Made by a program: the position numbers and the translations under genes. Source: Acetobacter aceti (GTDB taxonomy: Bacteria; Pseudomonadota; Alphaproteobacteria; Acetobacterales; Acetobacteraceae). From it: a stretch of DNA of 64,000 nucleotides. The notes beneath the pieces are model-generated. The model worked only from the letters and a program-made list of their open reading frames with translations, was not told where the DNA came from and did no database searches. The stretch lies in NCBI RefSeq assembly GCF_002005445.1, contig NZ_CP014692.1, positions 2,542,001 through 2,606,000 of the forward strand. Reading direction: 5' to 3'. Shown piece after piece: positions 45,270 through 54,521 of this stretch (position 1 is the first letter of the stretch; each line of letters starts with the position of its first letter).

Positions 45270-47540
45270 ATGACCAGCTTTCTCGTCCTTTCCGTGCATG
45301 ACTTCCGCTCCCGCCGCCAGGCCAGCGTACATTTCATCGCAACCGAACTTGCGAAACGGGGTCATGTAAGATTCTATTCCACCGGGCTCAGCCGCCTCTC
45401 CGAACATCGTGGCGACACACGCACCGACCTCGCTCCACGAGCCAATCGTGTTGAAGTGAAGAATGGTGTGGAGTGCTATCTCCAGCGCGGTCTCTGGCAT
45501 CCGTTCCGCATCATGAAACCCGGCCTGCAGCCGATGGAAACGGCCATGTTCCGTTTTTATCGCTGGCGGATGCCCCCCATTCTGAAACAGTGGATTCAGC
45601 AGGCGGATGTGGTTTTCATCGAATCCGGCATGGCTGCTGTCTATATCGCTGACGTCAAACGCCTGAATCCAAAAGCCCGTATTATCTATCTTGCCTCTGA
45701 CGATCTTTCAGTGGTGGGAGCCGCCCGGACAATCCAAAGAGAGTTTATCCGTAATTTCGACAGGATAGATCTGGTCCGCCTCCCCTCCCGGCTTCTGCTT
45801 GAAGGAATGCCTCACAGCCGGAACACGATCTTCGCTCCTCAGGGCGTTGATCGAGACCTAATGGAACGCCCGCGACCTTCTCCTTTCAGGGGACGGCAGG
45901 CCTGCGTATCCGTTGGCTCCATGCTGTTTGACGCCAGCTTCTTCAACCTTGCCGCGCCTGAAGTTCCTGAGCTGGATTTTCATGTCATCGGAGCAGGCCG
46001 TGCAGCCGAGGCTCTCGACAAGCATCCCAACATCATCGTCCACGATGAAATGCCGTTCGAGGAGACACTCGGCTACGTGCAGAACTGCGCCTTCGGTGTT
46101 GCCCCATACAGGGACGCGAATACCCCACGCTACCTTTTCGACACGTCCCTCAAACTCAAACAGTTTTCCTTCTTTGGGAAACCGGCCGTCTGCCCGGAGT
46201 TTGCCGCGGGCGAAGACAGGGGGCGATTTGGTTATACGCCCGGCGACAGGGCTTCCATCGTTGCCGCCATTCGTGGCGCCCTCACCTGCACCGATCCGAT
46301 CACGCTGGACATTCCGACATGGAGCGACGTCGTGGATCGGCTGTTAACCCCGGAACGTTTCCCGGAACATCGTGTTGTGGATGCGCTCGATGGCCAGACC
46401 GTCGCCATCTATCGCACTGAAATCCTGCCATTGTCGGAAACCTTCGTGCGGGATCAGGCCCTCGGGCTGCGGCGCTGGAAGCCGGTGCTGATTGGCGAGC
46501 GCGCGGTGGACAAGCTGCCACTGGAAGGACTTCCTGTTCAATCCGTCTACAAGGGGGCGGCCACGTTTTTGCAAAAAGCCCGTGGAGCGATTGCCCGTCG
46601 CCTTGATCTCCCTGCCCCGGGGATCATGAAAATTGCCCGTGAAGTCAAACCGAAGCTGATCCACGCCCATTTCGGCTTTGACGCCGTCGAGGCGTGGCCC
46701 ATCGCCCGGCGTCTGGGCGTACCACTGGTGGTCACCCTGCACGGATCAGACATCACCACGTACATGGACTGGTTTGCCTCCGGGAAAGGTGGGCGGCGCT
46801 GGCGACGCTATCCCGGCAAGCTGATGAAACTCGTCAAACGTCCGCATGTCAGTTTCATTGCTGTATCCGGCCCCATCCGTGAAGCCGCCATTCGTGTCGG
46901 TGTGCCTGCCAGCCGTATCTCTGTCTGTCACATCGGCATCAATATCGAACGTTTCCAGCCTTCAGAACCGCCAGCGGGCGCACGCGCACCGGTCATTCTG
47001 TTCGTCGGCCGCCTTGTGGAGAAGAAGGGCGCATTCATTCTTCTGGAGGCTTTCAGACACGTCAAACAGGCCGTGCCCGAAGCACGGCTGATTATTGCCG
47101 GAGACGGACCGCAAAAAGCCGAACTGGAACGACAGGCTGCGGAAACTGGTTCCGTGACATTGACGGGCGCAGTTTCCAGAACAGTCATACAGACACTGAT
47201 GCGCGACGCCCGAGTGTTCTGCCTGCCCAGCATTACAGCATCCAACGGCGATGCTGAAGGACTTGGGCTTGTCCTGCTGGAAGCTCAGTCCTGCGGTGTT
47301 CCTGTTGTCACTTCTGCCAATGGAGGGACAACAGAAGGTATGATTGATGCCGAAACCGGGTTCGCTTTTGCCGAAAAAGATACCGAAGCGCTCACACGTC
47401 ATCTGATCACGATTCTGACTGATGACGAACTTGCAACGCGTTTTGGAAAAAATGCACGCGCCTACGTTGAAGAAAAACACGATATCAGAGCCTGCACATC
47501 ACGGCTTGAATCTGCATATGACTGGGCCTGCGCACAATGA
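45270..47540 (+). CDS. Two-domain glycosyltransferase: GumK-like plus GT4
   Basis: A 756-residue protein. The N-terminal half (about 1-370: FLVLSVHDFRSRRQASVHFIATELAKRGHVRFY, YLASDDLSVVGAA, APQGVDRDLM, VAPYRDANTPRYLFDTSLKLKQF) resembles GumK, the glucuronosyltransferase of xanthan and acetan assembly. The C-terminal half (about 380-756: HAHFGFDAVEAWPIARRLGVPLVVTLHGSDI, ILFVGRLVEKKGAFILLEAF, GDAEGLGLVLLEAQSCGVPVV) is a retaining GT4 transferase with its EX7E motif. One polypeptide thus probably adds two sugars to a lipid-linked intermediate at the inner membrane. ATG 45270 is chosen over TTG 45237. The next gene overlaps by 4 bp. Confidence 0.88.
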   Translation: MTSFLVLSVHDFRSRRQASVHFIATELAKRGHVRFYSTGLSRLSEHRGDTRTDLAPRANRVEVKNGVECYLQRGLWHPFRIMKPGLQPMETAMFRFYRWRMPPILKQWIQQADVVFIESGMAAVYIADVKRLNPKARIIYLASDDLSVVGAARTIQREFIRNFDRIDLVRLPSRLLLEGMPHSRNTIFAPQGVDRDLMERPRPSPFRGRQACVSVGSMLFDASFFNLAAPEVPELDFHVIGAGRAAEALDKHPNIIVHDEMPFEETLGYVQNCAFGVAPYRDANTPRYLFDTSLKLKQFSFFGKPAVCPEFAAGEDRGRFGYTPGDRASIVAAIRGALTCTDPITLDIPTWSDVVDRLLTPERFPEHRVVDALDGQTVAIYRTEILPLSETFVRDQALGLRRWKPVLIGERAVDKLPLEGLPVQSVYKGAATFLQKARGAIARRLDLPAPGIMKIAREVKPKLIHAHFGFDAVEAWPIARRLGVPLVVTLHGSDITTYMDWFASGKGGRRWRRYPGKLMKLVKRPHVSFIAVSGPIREAAIRVGVPASRISVCHIGINIERFQPSEPPAGARAPVILFVGRLVEKKGAFILLEAFRHVKQAVPEARLIIAGDGPQKAELERQAAETGSVTLTGAVSRTVIQTLMRDARVFCLPSITASNGDAEGLGLVLLEAQSCGVPVVTSANGGTTEGMIDAETGFAFAEKDTEALTRHLITILTDDELATRFGKNARAYVEEKHDIRACTSRLESAYDWACAQ

Positions 47541-49468
47541 CCCTGACCTTCTCTGTCATCATTCCTGTTTATAATGCCGAAAATTTTCTGGAGCGGGCTG
47601 TTCGCTCCGTCCAGAACCAGACAGTGCCGCCACAGGAAATTCTGGTGATAGATGACTGCTCCACCGATGGCACTTACAGCAAGGTTGCGGATCTGGCTCA
47701 AAAAGATCCTCGCATACGCCTTCTGAAAACATCGCGAAACGGCGGACCTTCCGCGGCCCGCAATCTCGGTTTCGAGAATGCCACTGGCGACTGGGTTGCC
47801 GTTCTTGATGCCGATGACGCTTTCGCACAAAACCGTCTGGAGCAGTTTGCTAAAACAATCGATCATTCACCAGCAGATATTCTTGCTGATGACCTGCTTT
47901 ACTATGACGCTGGCGCCTCGTGCGTGACGGGACCGGCCAGAGCCACACAGGACTTCAATGCGAAGCCCATTACTCTGGAAGATTTCCTGAGCCACAATGT
48001 GGTCAATGGAAAATCCATGGACTGGGGGCTGCTAAAGCCGGTTTTTCGACGTGAATTCCTCGTGGAAACCGGGTTGCGCTACCGTACCGACATGCGGCAC
48101 GGAGAAGATTTTTCTTTCATTATCAGCCTTCTTTTGAAAGGCGCTCATTTCATTCTGATTGAAGAACCACTCTATCTTTATACACAACGATCAGGCGCTA
48201 TCAGCAAGAAGCTGTCTGATCTCACCCGCACCAGCATAGCTTACGGCACACTGGCCAACTCTGCTCTTGCCCTTACCCATCAGGAAGGGATCGCCGGTCA
48301 GCCTGAACTGGTCAGCTTGCTGGAGAAACGCGCCAGTGGCCTGATGCGACTGGATGACGCCCATTTCTTTTCTGTCGCTGTTCGGAGACGGGATCTGAAA
48401 GGATTGATCGCCAGATCTATGAAGCGTCCTGCGTTCATGAAGCAGGCGTTAGATTCTATCGTGATGGCCATATCAAGACGGGTTCCATACTCTTCCGTCC
48501 TGAAAGAAAGAGTCCGTTCCTTCAAACAATACCCTTATCTTTGGAAAGATGCCGCAAAATGTGTGTTGTACGGTTTCTCCGCACGCAATGGATCGGCGCC
48601 TGAATTTTCAGGATGGTCAGACACGATCGTCACCAATTCCCTCCCGCAGCCAGAAAGCACTATTCCGAAAATCATATGGTTGTTCTGGGATGGTGCGGAA
48701 AAACCGCCTCTTGTTCGAGCCACCATCGAACGGATCCGCTCTTTAAACCCTGACTACGAGATCAATCTTCTTGATACGGGCACTGTTTCCCGCTTCATTG
48801 ATGACAGCTTTCTAACACGCTCCGACATCACCCTATCGCACAAAAGCGACCTGATCCGCCTTGAACTCCTGGCGCAGCATGGTGGACTCTGGATTGACGC
48901 CACCTGCATCTTCAATGAAAATTTCAAATGGGTGCATGAAGCAAGTAAATCTGCCTCTGCCGATCTTGTCGCATTTTATCGTGCGCAGGATACGCACAAT
49001 CTTTCTTTTCCCATTATTGAAAGCTGGTTTCTTGCCTGCTCGCCAGCCAACCGGCTGATATGCGCGTGGAGAGACGAATTCAGAAAGATACTGGACAGTG
49101 GCAGTAAAAATTATTTCTTATCAATAAGCAAACGAAGCGATTATGAGGCAATCAGGCAGGGAATTGAACGTGTTGAATATCTGATAGTTTATCTGGCTGA
49201 ACAAATTGCAGTGCGCACTATCGATAATCCTCGTTTATTCCTGAGAAAAGCTGAAGATGGTCCTTTTCTTTATCAACAGCTTGTCAGGTGGGATCGTGAA
49301 CGGATCGCCACCCTGCTTTGCCGACTGAAAGCCCCGACTTCGCCTCCACCTGTTATCAAGCTCACTCATAGCAACCGCTATCTCCTGCCCTTTCTCATAC
49401 GTGCTGGCCTGATACGGTCAGACAGCATTCTCGGACAGTTCCTGCACCCTGTCCGCAAAGAGCATTAG
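47537..49468 (+). CDS. Two-domain glycosyltransferase: GT2 plus GT32/capsular synthesis-type
   Basis: A 643-residue protein. The N-terminal GT2 domain (about 1-250) has FSVIIPVYNAENFLERAVRSVQNQT, the nucleotide-binding DDCSTDGT and the metal-binding DADDAF. The C-terminal domain (about 375-643) has the GT32 pattern IPKIIWLFWDGAEKPPLV, LDTGTVSRFID, SDLIRLELLAQHGGLWIDATCIF, found in capsular polysaccharide and mannosyl/galactosyl transferases. It overlaps the preceding gene by ATGA and is 10 bp from the next, forming a three-gene operon. It probably adds two residues of a repeat unit. Confidence 0.88.
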   Translation: MTLTFSVIIPVYNAENFLERAVRSVQNQTVPPQEILVIDDCSTDGTYSKVADLAQKDPRIRLLKTSRNGGPSAARNLGFENATGDWVAVLDADDAFAQNRLEQFAKTIDHSPADILADDLLYYDAGASCVTGPARATQDFNAKPITLEDFLSHNVVNGKSMDWGLLKPVFRREFLVETGLRYRTDMRHGEDFSFIISLLLKGAHFILIEEPLYLYTQRSGAISKKLSDLTRTSIAYGTLANSALALTHQEGIAGQPELVSLLEKRASGLMRLDDAHFFSVAVRRRDLKGLIARSMKRPAFMKQALDSIVMAISRRVPYSSVLKERVRSFKQYPYLWKDAAKCVLYGFSARNGSAPEFSGWSDTIVTNSLPQPESTIPKIIWLFWDGAEKPPLVRATIERIRSLNPDYEINLLDTGTVSRFIDDSFLTRSDITLSHKSDLIRLELLAQHGGLWIDATCIFNENFKWVHEASKSASADLVAFYRAQDTHNLSFPIIESWFLACSPANRLICAWRDEFRKILDSGSKNYFLSISKRSDYEAIRQGIERVEYLIVYLAEQIAVRTIDNPRLFLRKAEDGPFLYQQLVRWDRERIATLLCRLKAPTSPPPVIKLTHSNRYLLPFLIRAGLIRSDSILGQFLHPVRKEH

Positions 49469-49478
49469 GAGAATTTTA

Positions 49479-50615
49479 ATGGCTAAGATTGATGTATTGT
49501 TGCCCGCTTTCAATTGCAAAGACTATATAGCTGAGGCTCTGAAAAGCCTTCAGAACCAGACGATCAGCGATATTCGTATTATTGTAGTGGATGACGGCTC
49601 ATCCGATGGAACCGGCGCCATCATACAGGAATTTGCCAGCCAGGATTCTCGTATTGTGTACCACCGACAGGACAATGCCGGCATCGTGGCCGCCATGAAT
49701 GCCGGTCTGGCCTTTTGCACGGCCCCCTTCATCGCAAGAATGGATGGTGATGATATTTCCTATCCAGAACGCTTCCAAAAGGAACTCACCTATCTGGAAA
49801 CCTCGCCAAACTGTGTGGGAGTGGGCTGCCGTGTCCGCCATATTGATGGAGATTCAGCTCCCCTGGGAACAACGACACGCTGGAAAGACAATACCGCGAC
49901 CAACTGTTTTTCACTTCCGGCCCTTGAACCTTACATCATTCACCCGATGCTGATGTCCCCTGCCTCGGCTCTGAAAGGCGCAGGCGGATACCGGCTTGTC
50001 TATAATGCAGAAGATGCTGACCTGTACTGGCGTCTTAAAGATATTGGCGATCTGCATGTTCTGGACGAAGTGCTCGGTGATTATCGTATTCATACCGGCT
50101 CCGTCTCATCCAACTCCATTCTAAATGGCAGACAGCAGGCCGTCTGGTCGCAACTCGCCGCTCTTTCCGAACAAAGGCGTATTCAGAAAAAATCAGACAT
50201 CGAATTTACCACTGATTTTGCAGCGAGTATTCGATCTCAAAAAACCTTACGAGATATTCTTCAGGCAGCCACAAAAAACCTGTCAGGCACAGAGGTCCGC
50301 TGGCTGAAAGCCGCAACCTGCGCCAAGCTTCTGGAGATATGTTATTACCGTCCCTTTGAGCCGGACAGGGACGATATCCGATATATCCTTGAGCTTCATA
50401 AGGACTATCCCGACCTCAAGAACATGCACCGGTTTGATGTCATGAAAGAAGGCGAACTTTCAGCTGCAATCCGTATGCTGATCTCTGCTCGAGTAACAGA
50501 TGCCTTCACTCTTGCGGGGGCTGCAAATATTCCCGTCCTGCTAGGCCGCACCCTGTTTCGCGTGGGATTTCCAGAAAGTCTCAAAACCAGAATCAAGAAA
50601 ACGCTCGGTCGCTGA
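49479..50615 (+). CDS. Family 2 glycosyltransferase
   Basis: A 378-residue inverting glycosyltransferase with a GT-A domain in its first 220 residues. Motifs: IDVLLPAFNCKDYIAEALKSLQNQT, VVDDGSSDGT, RMDGDDISYPERF and the acceptor-side YNAEDADLYWRLK (ED.DLW type). The C-terminal 150 residues are helical and unclassified, and end in a basic tail (TRIKKTLGR) that may associate with the membrane. It has a GGAG ribosome binding site and is the last gene of the three-gene glycosyltransferase operon. Sugar specificity is unknown. Confidence 0.9.
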   Translation: MAKIDVLLPAFNCKDYIAEALKSLQNQTISDIRIIVVDDGSSDGTGAIIQEFASQDSRIVYHRQDNAGIVAAMNAGLAFCTAPFIARMDGDDISYPERFQKELTYLETSPNCVGVGCRVRHIDGDSAPLGTTTRWKDNTATNCFSLPALEPYIIHPMLMSPASALKGAGGYRLVYNAEDADLYWRLKDIGDLHVLDEVLGDYRIHTGSVSSNSILNGRQQAVWSQLAALSEQRRIQKKSDIEFTTDFAASIRSQKTLRDILQAATKNLSGTEVRWLKAATCAKLLEICYYRPFEPDRDDIRYILELHKDYPDLKNMHRFDVMKEGELSAAIRMLISARVTDAFTLAGAANIPVLLGRTLFRVGFPESLKTRIKKTLGR

Positions 50616-50715
50616 ACCCGGAAGCTGCGACAGCTCTTTCCCGCAGAACGATCCGGCCTGTTGTTTCAGAGCTTTTCAGACCCTGATAAAAAGCTGTGTC
50701 AGGAGAATGACTGTT

Positions 50716-51447
50716 CTACAAACGTCCTGTCTGCTTCAGGCTCGCCCAGCTTCCGCCATGCAGGGCGAAAACATCATGTAACGTAATGGCCAGAAAACCA
50801 CCGGCACGCACCAGTTCGCGTGCGAGCGGCTCGTCCAGCCCAATGATTTTCCCTGGCTCTGAGCCACTCCCGCAAAGACGGATCAGTATAAGCGCCGTTG
50901 AATGAACCTCGAGAGCACGCCGAAGGATATTCGCAGCTTCCTGCTGGGTCTCCCTACCCTGCCCTGTCGTGCCAATCACCGCTTCATCCGCGAGAAGGCG
51001 ATTTTTATTATCGAGAAAAAGCACTCGCAACTGCCCCGGCACGGCTCCTTCCAAAGCCGTATCGAAATAGCCGAGCAAAGCCTCCCAGTTTCCCAGATGA
51101 GGACGCTCTCTCGCCTCGGCTCCTCCAAGACGCTGTGCCGCCAGCAAAGACAGCCTGAGCGCCGCAATGCTGTCACTGTTCATCCCGGCTGCGGTCAATG
51201 CTGCAACCGGAGCCGACAGAACCTCTGCAAAAGAACCAAACTGGTTGATCAGCGCTTTCGCCAGCGGTTTGGTGTCGCCACGCGGCAGGCCGAAGAACAG
51301 CAGCATTTCCAGAAGCTCATAATCCGCCAGCACGGACGCTCCACGAGCGATGACACGCTCCCGCATCCTCTTGCGATGGCCATGAGGCCCCGTACTTGCG
51401 AATGGAGCTATTCCGGTGGGCTGGGGAGTGGAGGCTGAGCCATGCAT
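50716..51447 (-). CDS. radC: RadC-family protein with a degenerate JAMM motif
   Basis: A 243-residue protein clearly of RadC type. It has the UPF0758 helix-hairpin-helix N-terminus (GHRKRMRERVIARGASVLADYELLEMLLFFGLPRGDTKPLAKALI) and the MPN-like C-terminal fold (VLFLDNKNRLLADEAVIGTTGQG, ending YF/W-ASLK). The metal-binding motif, normally HNHPSGD, reads RLCGSGS at about 190-196, and the following D-H pair reads HDV. It is therefore unlikely to bind zinc in the usual way. ATG 51447 is preferred. The role of RadC in bacteria is unsettled and its old link to DNA repair is doubtful. Confidence 0.85.
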   Translation of the reverse strand: MHGSASTPQPTGIAPFASTGPHGHRKRMRERVIARGASVLADYELLEMLLFFGLPRGDTKPLAKALINQFGSFAEVLSAPVAALTAAGMNSDSIAALRLSLLAAQRLGGAEARERPHLGNWEALLGYFDTALEGAVPGQLRVLFLDNKNRLLADEAVIGTTGQGRETQQEAANILRRALEVHSTALILIRLCGSGSEPGKIIGLDEPLARELVRAGGFLAITLHDVFALHGGSWASLKQTGRL

Positions 51448-51567
51448 GCACAAACTCTGTCACCGAACGGCGTCGATGCCAAGACGGCCAGTCGCGCGCC
51501 TCACTGAGAGCCGGTCAGCCATAAAGACGAACCGGCTTTAACGCCGTATTGTCAGAATAAAAAGTCT

Positions 51568-53151
51568 TCAGTGCACCGCAGTCGGTTTTCCACCACTCTT
51601 TATCCCGGAGAGCAGGAAGCAGAACGGAACGACACAGAACGCGGCAATGCCGAAGATCATGAAGGCTTCATTGTAAGCCAGCATCGCGACCTGCTGGGTG
51701 AAATCCACAAACAGATGATGTCTGGCGAATGCGTTCGCCTGAACCGAGTGATTATGATCAATGGCGACCTGACGTCCACGAGCCAGATAGTCATTATATG
51801 GCTGATGAAACGGCGTCATCCAGTGAACCATATCCGACTGATGAGCCTGCCGGCGCTCGATGATCAGAGACGTCGCTCCCGAAATACTCAGAGAACCCAG
51901 AAAGTTTCTGACCATCGAAAACAGAGCCGAAGCATCCGCGTTCATGGATCGCGGCAATGTCGCATAGGCGATCGTGGAAAGAGGGACGAATAAAAAGGCG
52001 AGACATGCCGTCTGGCTCATGCGGAACATCACCAGATGTCTGAAATCAAGACTCGGCACGAGATGCGCTGACCAGAACAAGGCGACGCCCATCAGCGTGA
52101 AGCCAAGCGCGATCACAGAGCGGATCGACATGATCGTCATCATTTTGCCCACGATGGGAATCAGGACAATCACAGCAATACCGCCCGGCGACAGCACAAG
52201 CCCGGACAGGGTCGCGGTGTATCCCATCACCTGCTGCGCAAACTGCGGAACAATGATTGCGGACGAATAAAGCAGGGCTCCCATCGCGCCCATCAGGAAC
52301 GTCGCAACAGCGAAATTGCGATCCTTGAAGACCCTCAGATCCACAGCAGGACGTTTTGTGGTCAGCAGCCAGATCACGGCACCAATGATGCCGATCGCAG
52401 CCAGCACGCCCATGATACAGATGAAGGTCGAACCGAACCAGTCATCATCCTCACCACGGTCCACCATGACCTCAAGACAGCCGAAACCGAGCGTGATCAG
52501 GCTGATGCCGATCACATCGATCGGTTCGTGGCGTTTCTTCGCCCACGGCGGATCTTCCACCAGAAAACCGACGGCTATCGTGGTCAGTATCCCGAATGGC
52601 ACATTGATGAAGAAAATCCAGCGCCATGAAAAGTTGTCGGTAATCCACCCCCCCAGCGTCGGGCCGAGCACTGGGCCCACGACAGCGGCAATAGCCGTCA
52701 GTCCGAAAGCAGCGGCCCGTTTTTCCGGCGGGAACACGTCAAGGATGATCGACTGCTGGTTGGGCTGGAGCCCTCCGCCAAAAAATCCCTGCAACAGACG
52801 GAAGGCAATCAGTTCACCCAGACTGGTGGAAATGCCGCACAGAAAGGATGTCACGGTGAACATCGCGATGCATACCATGAAATAGAGTTTCCGGCCGAAC
52901 AGCTTTCCCAGCCAGCCGGAAATGGTCAGCACGATGCCATTGGCCACAAGATAGGAGGTCAGGGTCCAGGTCGCGTCGTCATACGTGCTGGACAGGCTGC
53001 CGGCGATATGCGGCAGGGACACGTTCACAATCGTCGTGTCCAGAATTTCCATGAACGCCGCCATGGTCACCACAAAAGCGACGAGCCACGGGTTATATTT
53101 GGGCTTCCAGTTCTCGTCCTTTTTCTCGACGTCGCTGGAGGCCGCGCTCAT
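51568..53151 (-). CDS. emrB: Multidrug efflux MFS permease (EmrB/QacA, DHA2 family)
   Basis: A 527-residue inner-membrane drug/proton antiporter with 14 predicted membrane helices. DHA2 motifs include MEILDTTIVNVSLPHIAGSL, WTLTSYLVANGIVLTISGWLGKLFGRK, RLLQGFFGGGLQPNQQSIILD and GPVLGPTLGGWITDNFSWRWIFFINVPFG. With the adjacent EmrA adaptor and an outer membrane channel it would expel hydrophobic toxins. The ATG overlaps the emrA stop by 4 bp. Confidence 0.93.
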   Translation of the reverse strand: MSAASSDVEKKDENWKPKYNPWLVAFVVTMAAFMEILDTTIVNVSLPHIAGSLSSTYDDATWTLTSYLVANGIVLTISGWLGKLFGRKLYFMVCIAMFTVTSFLCGISTSLGELIAFRLLQGFFGGGLQPNQQSIILDVFPPEKRAAAFGLTAIAAVVGPVLGPTLGGWITDNFSWRWIFFINVPFGILTTIAVGFLVEDPPWAKKRHEPIDVIGISLITLGFGCLEVMVDRGEDDDWFGSTFICIMGVLAAIGIIGAVIWLLTTKRPAVDLRVFKDRNFAVATFLMGAMGALLYSSAIIVPQFAQQVMGYTATLSGLVLSPGGIAVIVLIPIVGKMMTIMSIRSVIALGFTLMGVALFWSAHLVPSLDFRHLVMFRMSQTACLAFLFVPLSTIAYATLPRSMNADASALFSMVRNFLGSLSISGATSLIIERRQAHQSDMVHWMTPFHQPYNDYLARGRQVAIDHNHSVQANAFARHHLFVDFTQQVAMLAYNEAFMIFGIAAFCVVPFCFLLSGIKSGGKPTAVH

Positions 53152-54320
53152 GGGTTGCCATGCTCCAGCTCTTCATGACCGGGATCACGGTTCACGATAT
53201 GACCATCAGCGCTGCGCGCAGGTGTGCTGTCCGTATGCACAACCGGCACGACCGAAAGACCCAGCGCCAGCGGAATATCAGGGTTGAGACCGCTGTCGAT
53301 ACGGATCTTAACGGGCACGCGCTGCACGATCTTCACGTAGTTGCCTGTCGCATTTTCAGGCGGGAAAGCACTGAAGTTCGCACCCGTTCCCTTCTGCAGC
53401 GAGTCGATATGCCCATGCAGATCATGAGAAGGATAGGCATCGACGGCGATATCCACCAACTGCCCCGGCCGCATGTTCGTGATCTGCGTTTCCTTGTAAT
53501 TCGCAATCACCCAGACTTCAGGTTCCACGATCGAGAACAGGCTCTGGCCGGACGTCACGTAATTGCCGCGTTCGATATTACGCTGAGAGATCCACCCATC
53601 ATGCGGCGCGCGGATTTCTGTCCAGCCCAGATTGAGTTCCGCCTTGATCAGCGCCGCCTTCGCACTGGCCAGATCAGCAGCATCGCCCTCGATCGCCGCC
53701 TGTGCATTGCCTATGCTTGGTTTCACCGGGGTCGCGATCATGACCTGAGCCTGAGCCTGCTGAACGCGGGCCTTGGCCTGATCGAGAGCTGCCTTGGAAT
53801 AGTCGATATCCTGCTGGGATGTAGCGGCACGCTCGACCGAATGCTGACGCCGGTAGTCGGTCAGTGCCTTGAATTCATCCGCTTTCGCCGCTGAAAGATC
53901 AGCCTCCGCCGCCGAGAGACGTCCAGGGAAGTTCTTCTCAGCCACAGCGAGCATCATCTGATGCGCGGTCATGCTGGCCTGCGCCTGCTGAACGCTGGCT
54001 GTCGCACGATCACGCTCGGCCTGCCAGTCACGGCTGTCAATGCGTGCAAGTAACTGCCCGGCATGAACGAACTCATTATCGTCGACCAGAAGGTCCGTCA
54101 CATAGCCAGAAACGTGCGGTGCGATGGTAATGGAACGCCCCGCCGTGAACGCGTCGTCCGTTTCAATTTCAAAACGGTGCAGAAACCAGTACGCCACAGC
54201 TCCCGCAATAACCAGCAGCAGCACGAGGATAAGGATCACACGGACAAGCGGATTCCGCTTTTTCTCCGGCTTCTTCTTGTCGTCCTGAATATTGTCCTGA
54301 GTCTGCTGTCCGTCGGCCAT
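53148..54320 (-). CDS. emrA: Multidrug efflux membrane-fusion protein (EmrA/HlyD family)
   Basis: A 390-residue adaptor anchored by one N-terminal membrane helix (VILILVLLLVIAGAVAYWFL), with a lipoyl-type half motif (TIAPHVSGYVTDLLVDDNEFVHAGQLLARID), a long alpha-hairpin coiled coil rich in Ala/Gln/Lys (about 95-215) and the second half motif (IRAPHDGWISQRNIERGNYVTSGQSLFSIV). It bridges EmrB to an outer membrane channel. No tolC homologue is in the window. A TetR-type palindrome lies 62 bp upstream of the start, so drug-inducible repression is likely. Confidence 0.93.
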   Translation of the reverse strand: MADGQQTQDNIQDDKKKPEKKRNPLVRVILILVLLLVIAGAVAYWFLHRFEIETDDAFTAGRSITIAPHVSGYVTDLLVDDNEFVHAGQLLARIDSRDWQAERDRATASVQQAQASMTAHQMMLAVAEKNFPGRLSAAEADLSAAKADEFKALTDYRRQHSVERAATSQQDIDYSKAALDQAKARVQQAQAQVMIATPVKPSIGNAQAAIEGDAADLASAKAALIKAELNLGWTEIRAPHDGWISQRNIERGNYVTSGQSLFSIVEPEVWVIANYKETQITNMRPGQLVDIAVDAYPSHDLHGHIDSLQKGTGANFSAFPPENATGNYVKIVQRVPVKIRIDSGLNPDIPLALGLSVVPVVHTDSTPARSADGHIVNRDPGHEELEHGNP

Positions 54321-54381
54321 GCCGTCTCCGTCCGCCTGATACCGGGTTTGTCATGGTCAGCGCCCTGTACCTGAATCCGCG

Positions 54382-54402
54382 CTGACCGATCGGTTCGGTC
54401 AG
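54382..54402. promoter_or_regulatory. Candidate TetR-family operator upstream of emrAB
   Basis: CTGACCGA (54382-54389), five bases, then TCGGTCAG (54395-54402) form a perfect 8-bp inverted repeat. TGACCGA/TCGGTCA half-sites are typical of TetR-family repressors of efflux pumps. It is in the emrA leader or promoter region. No TetR gene is encoded in this window, so the repressor would be encoded elsewhere. Confidence 0.55.
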
Positions 54403-54521
54403 TTTCATGGCATGCCAGAGCCACTCCATCAAGTCAGGAGGCGCATGCCGCCCCCGACACGGACGTCAGGCGTTTCTGGAAATGAGAAGAAAGCGCCCCT
54501 CCAGCCGGGATAATTCCCGGC

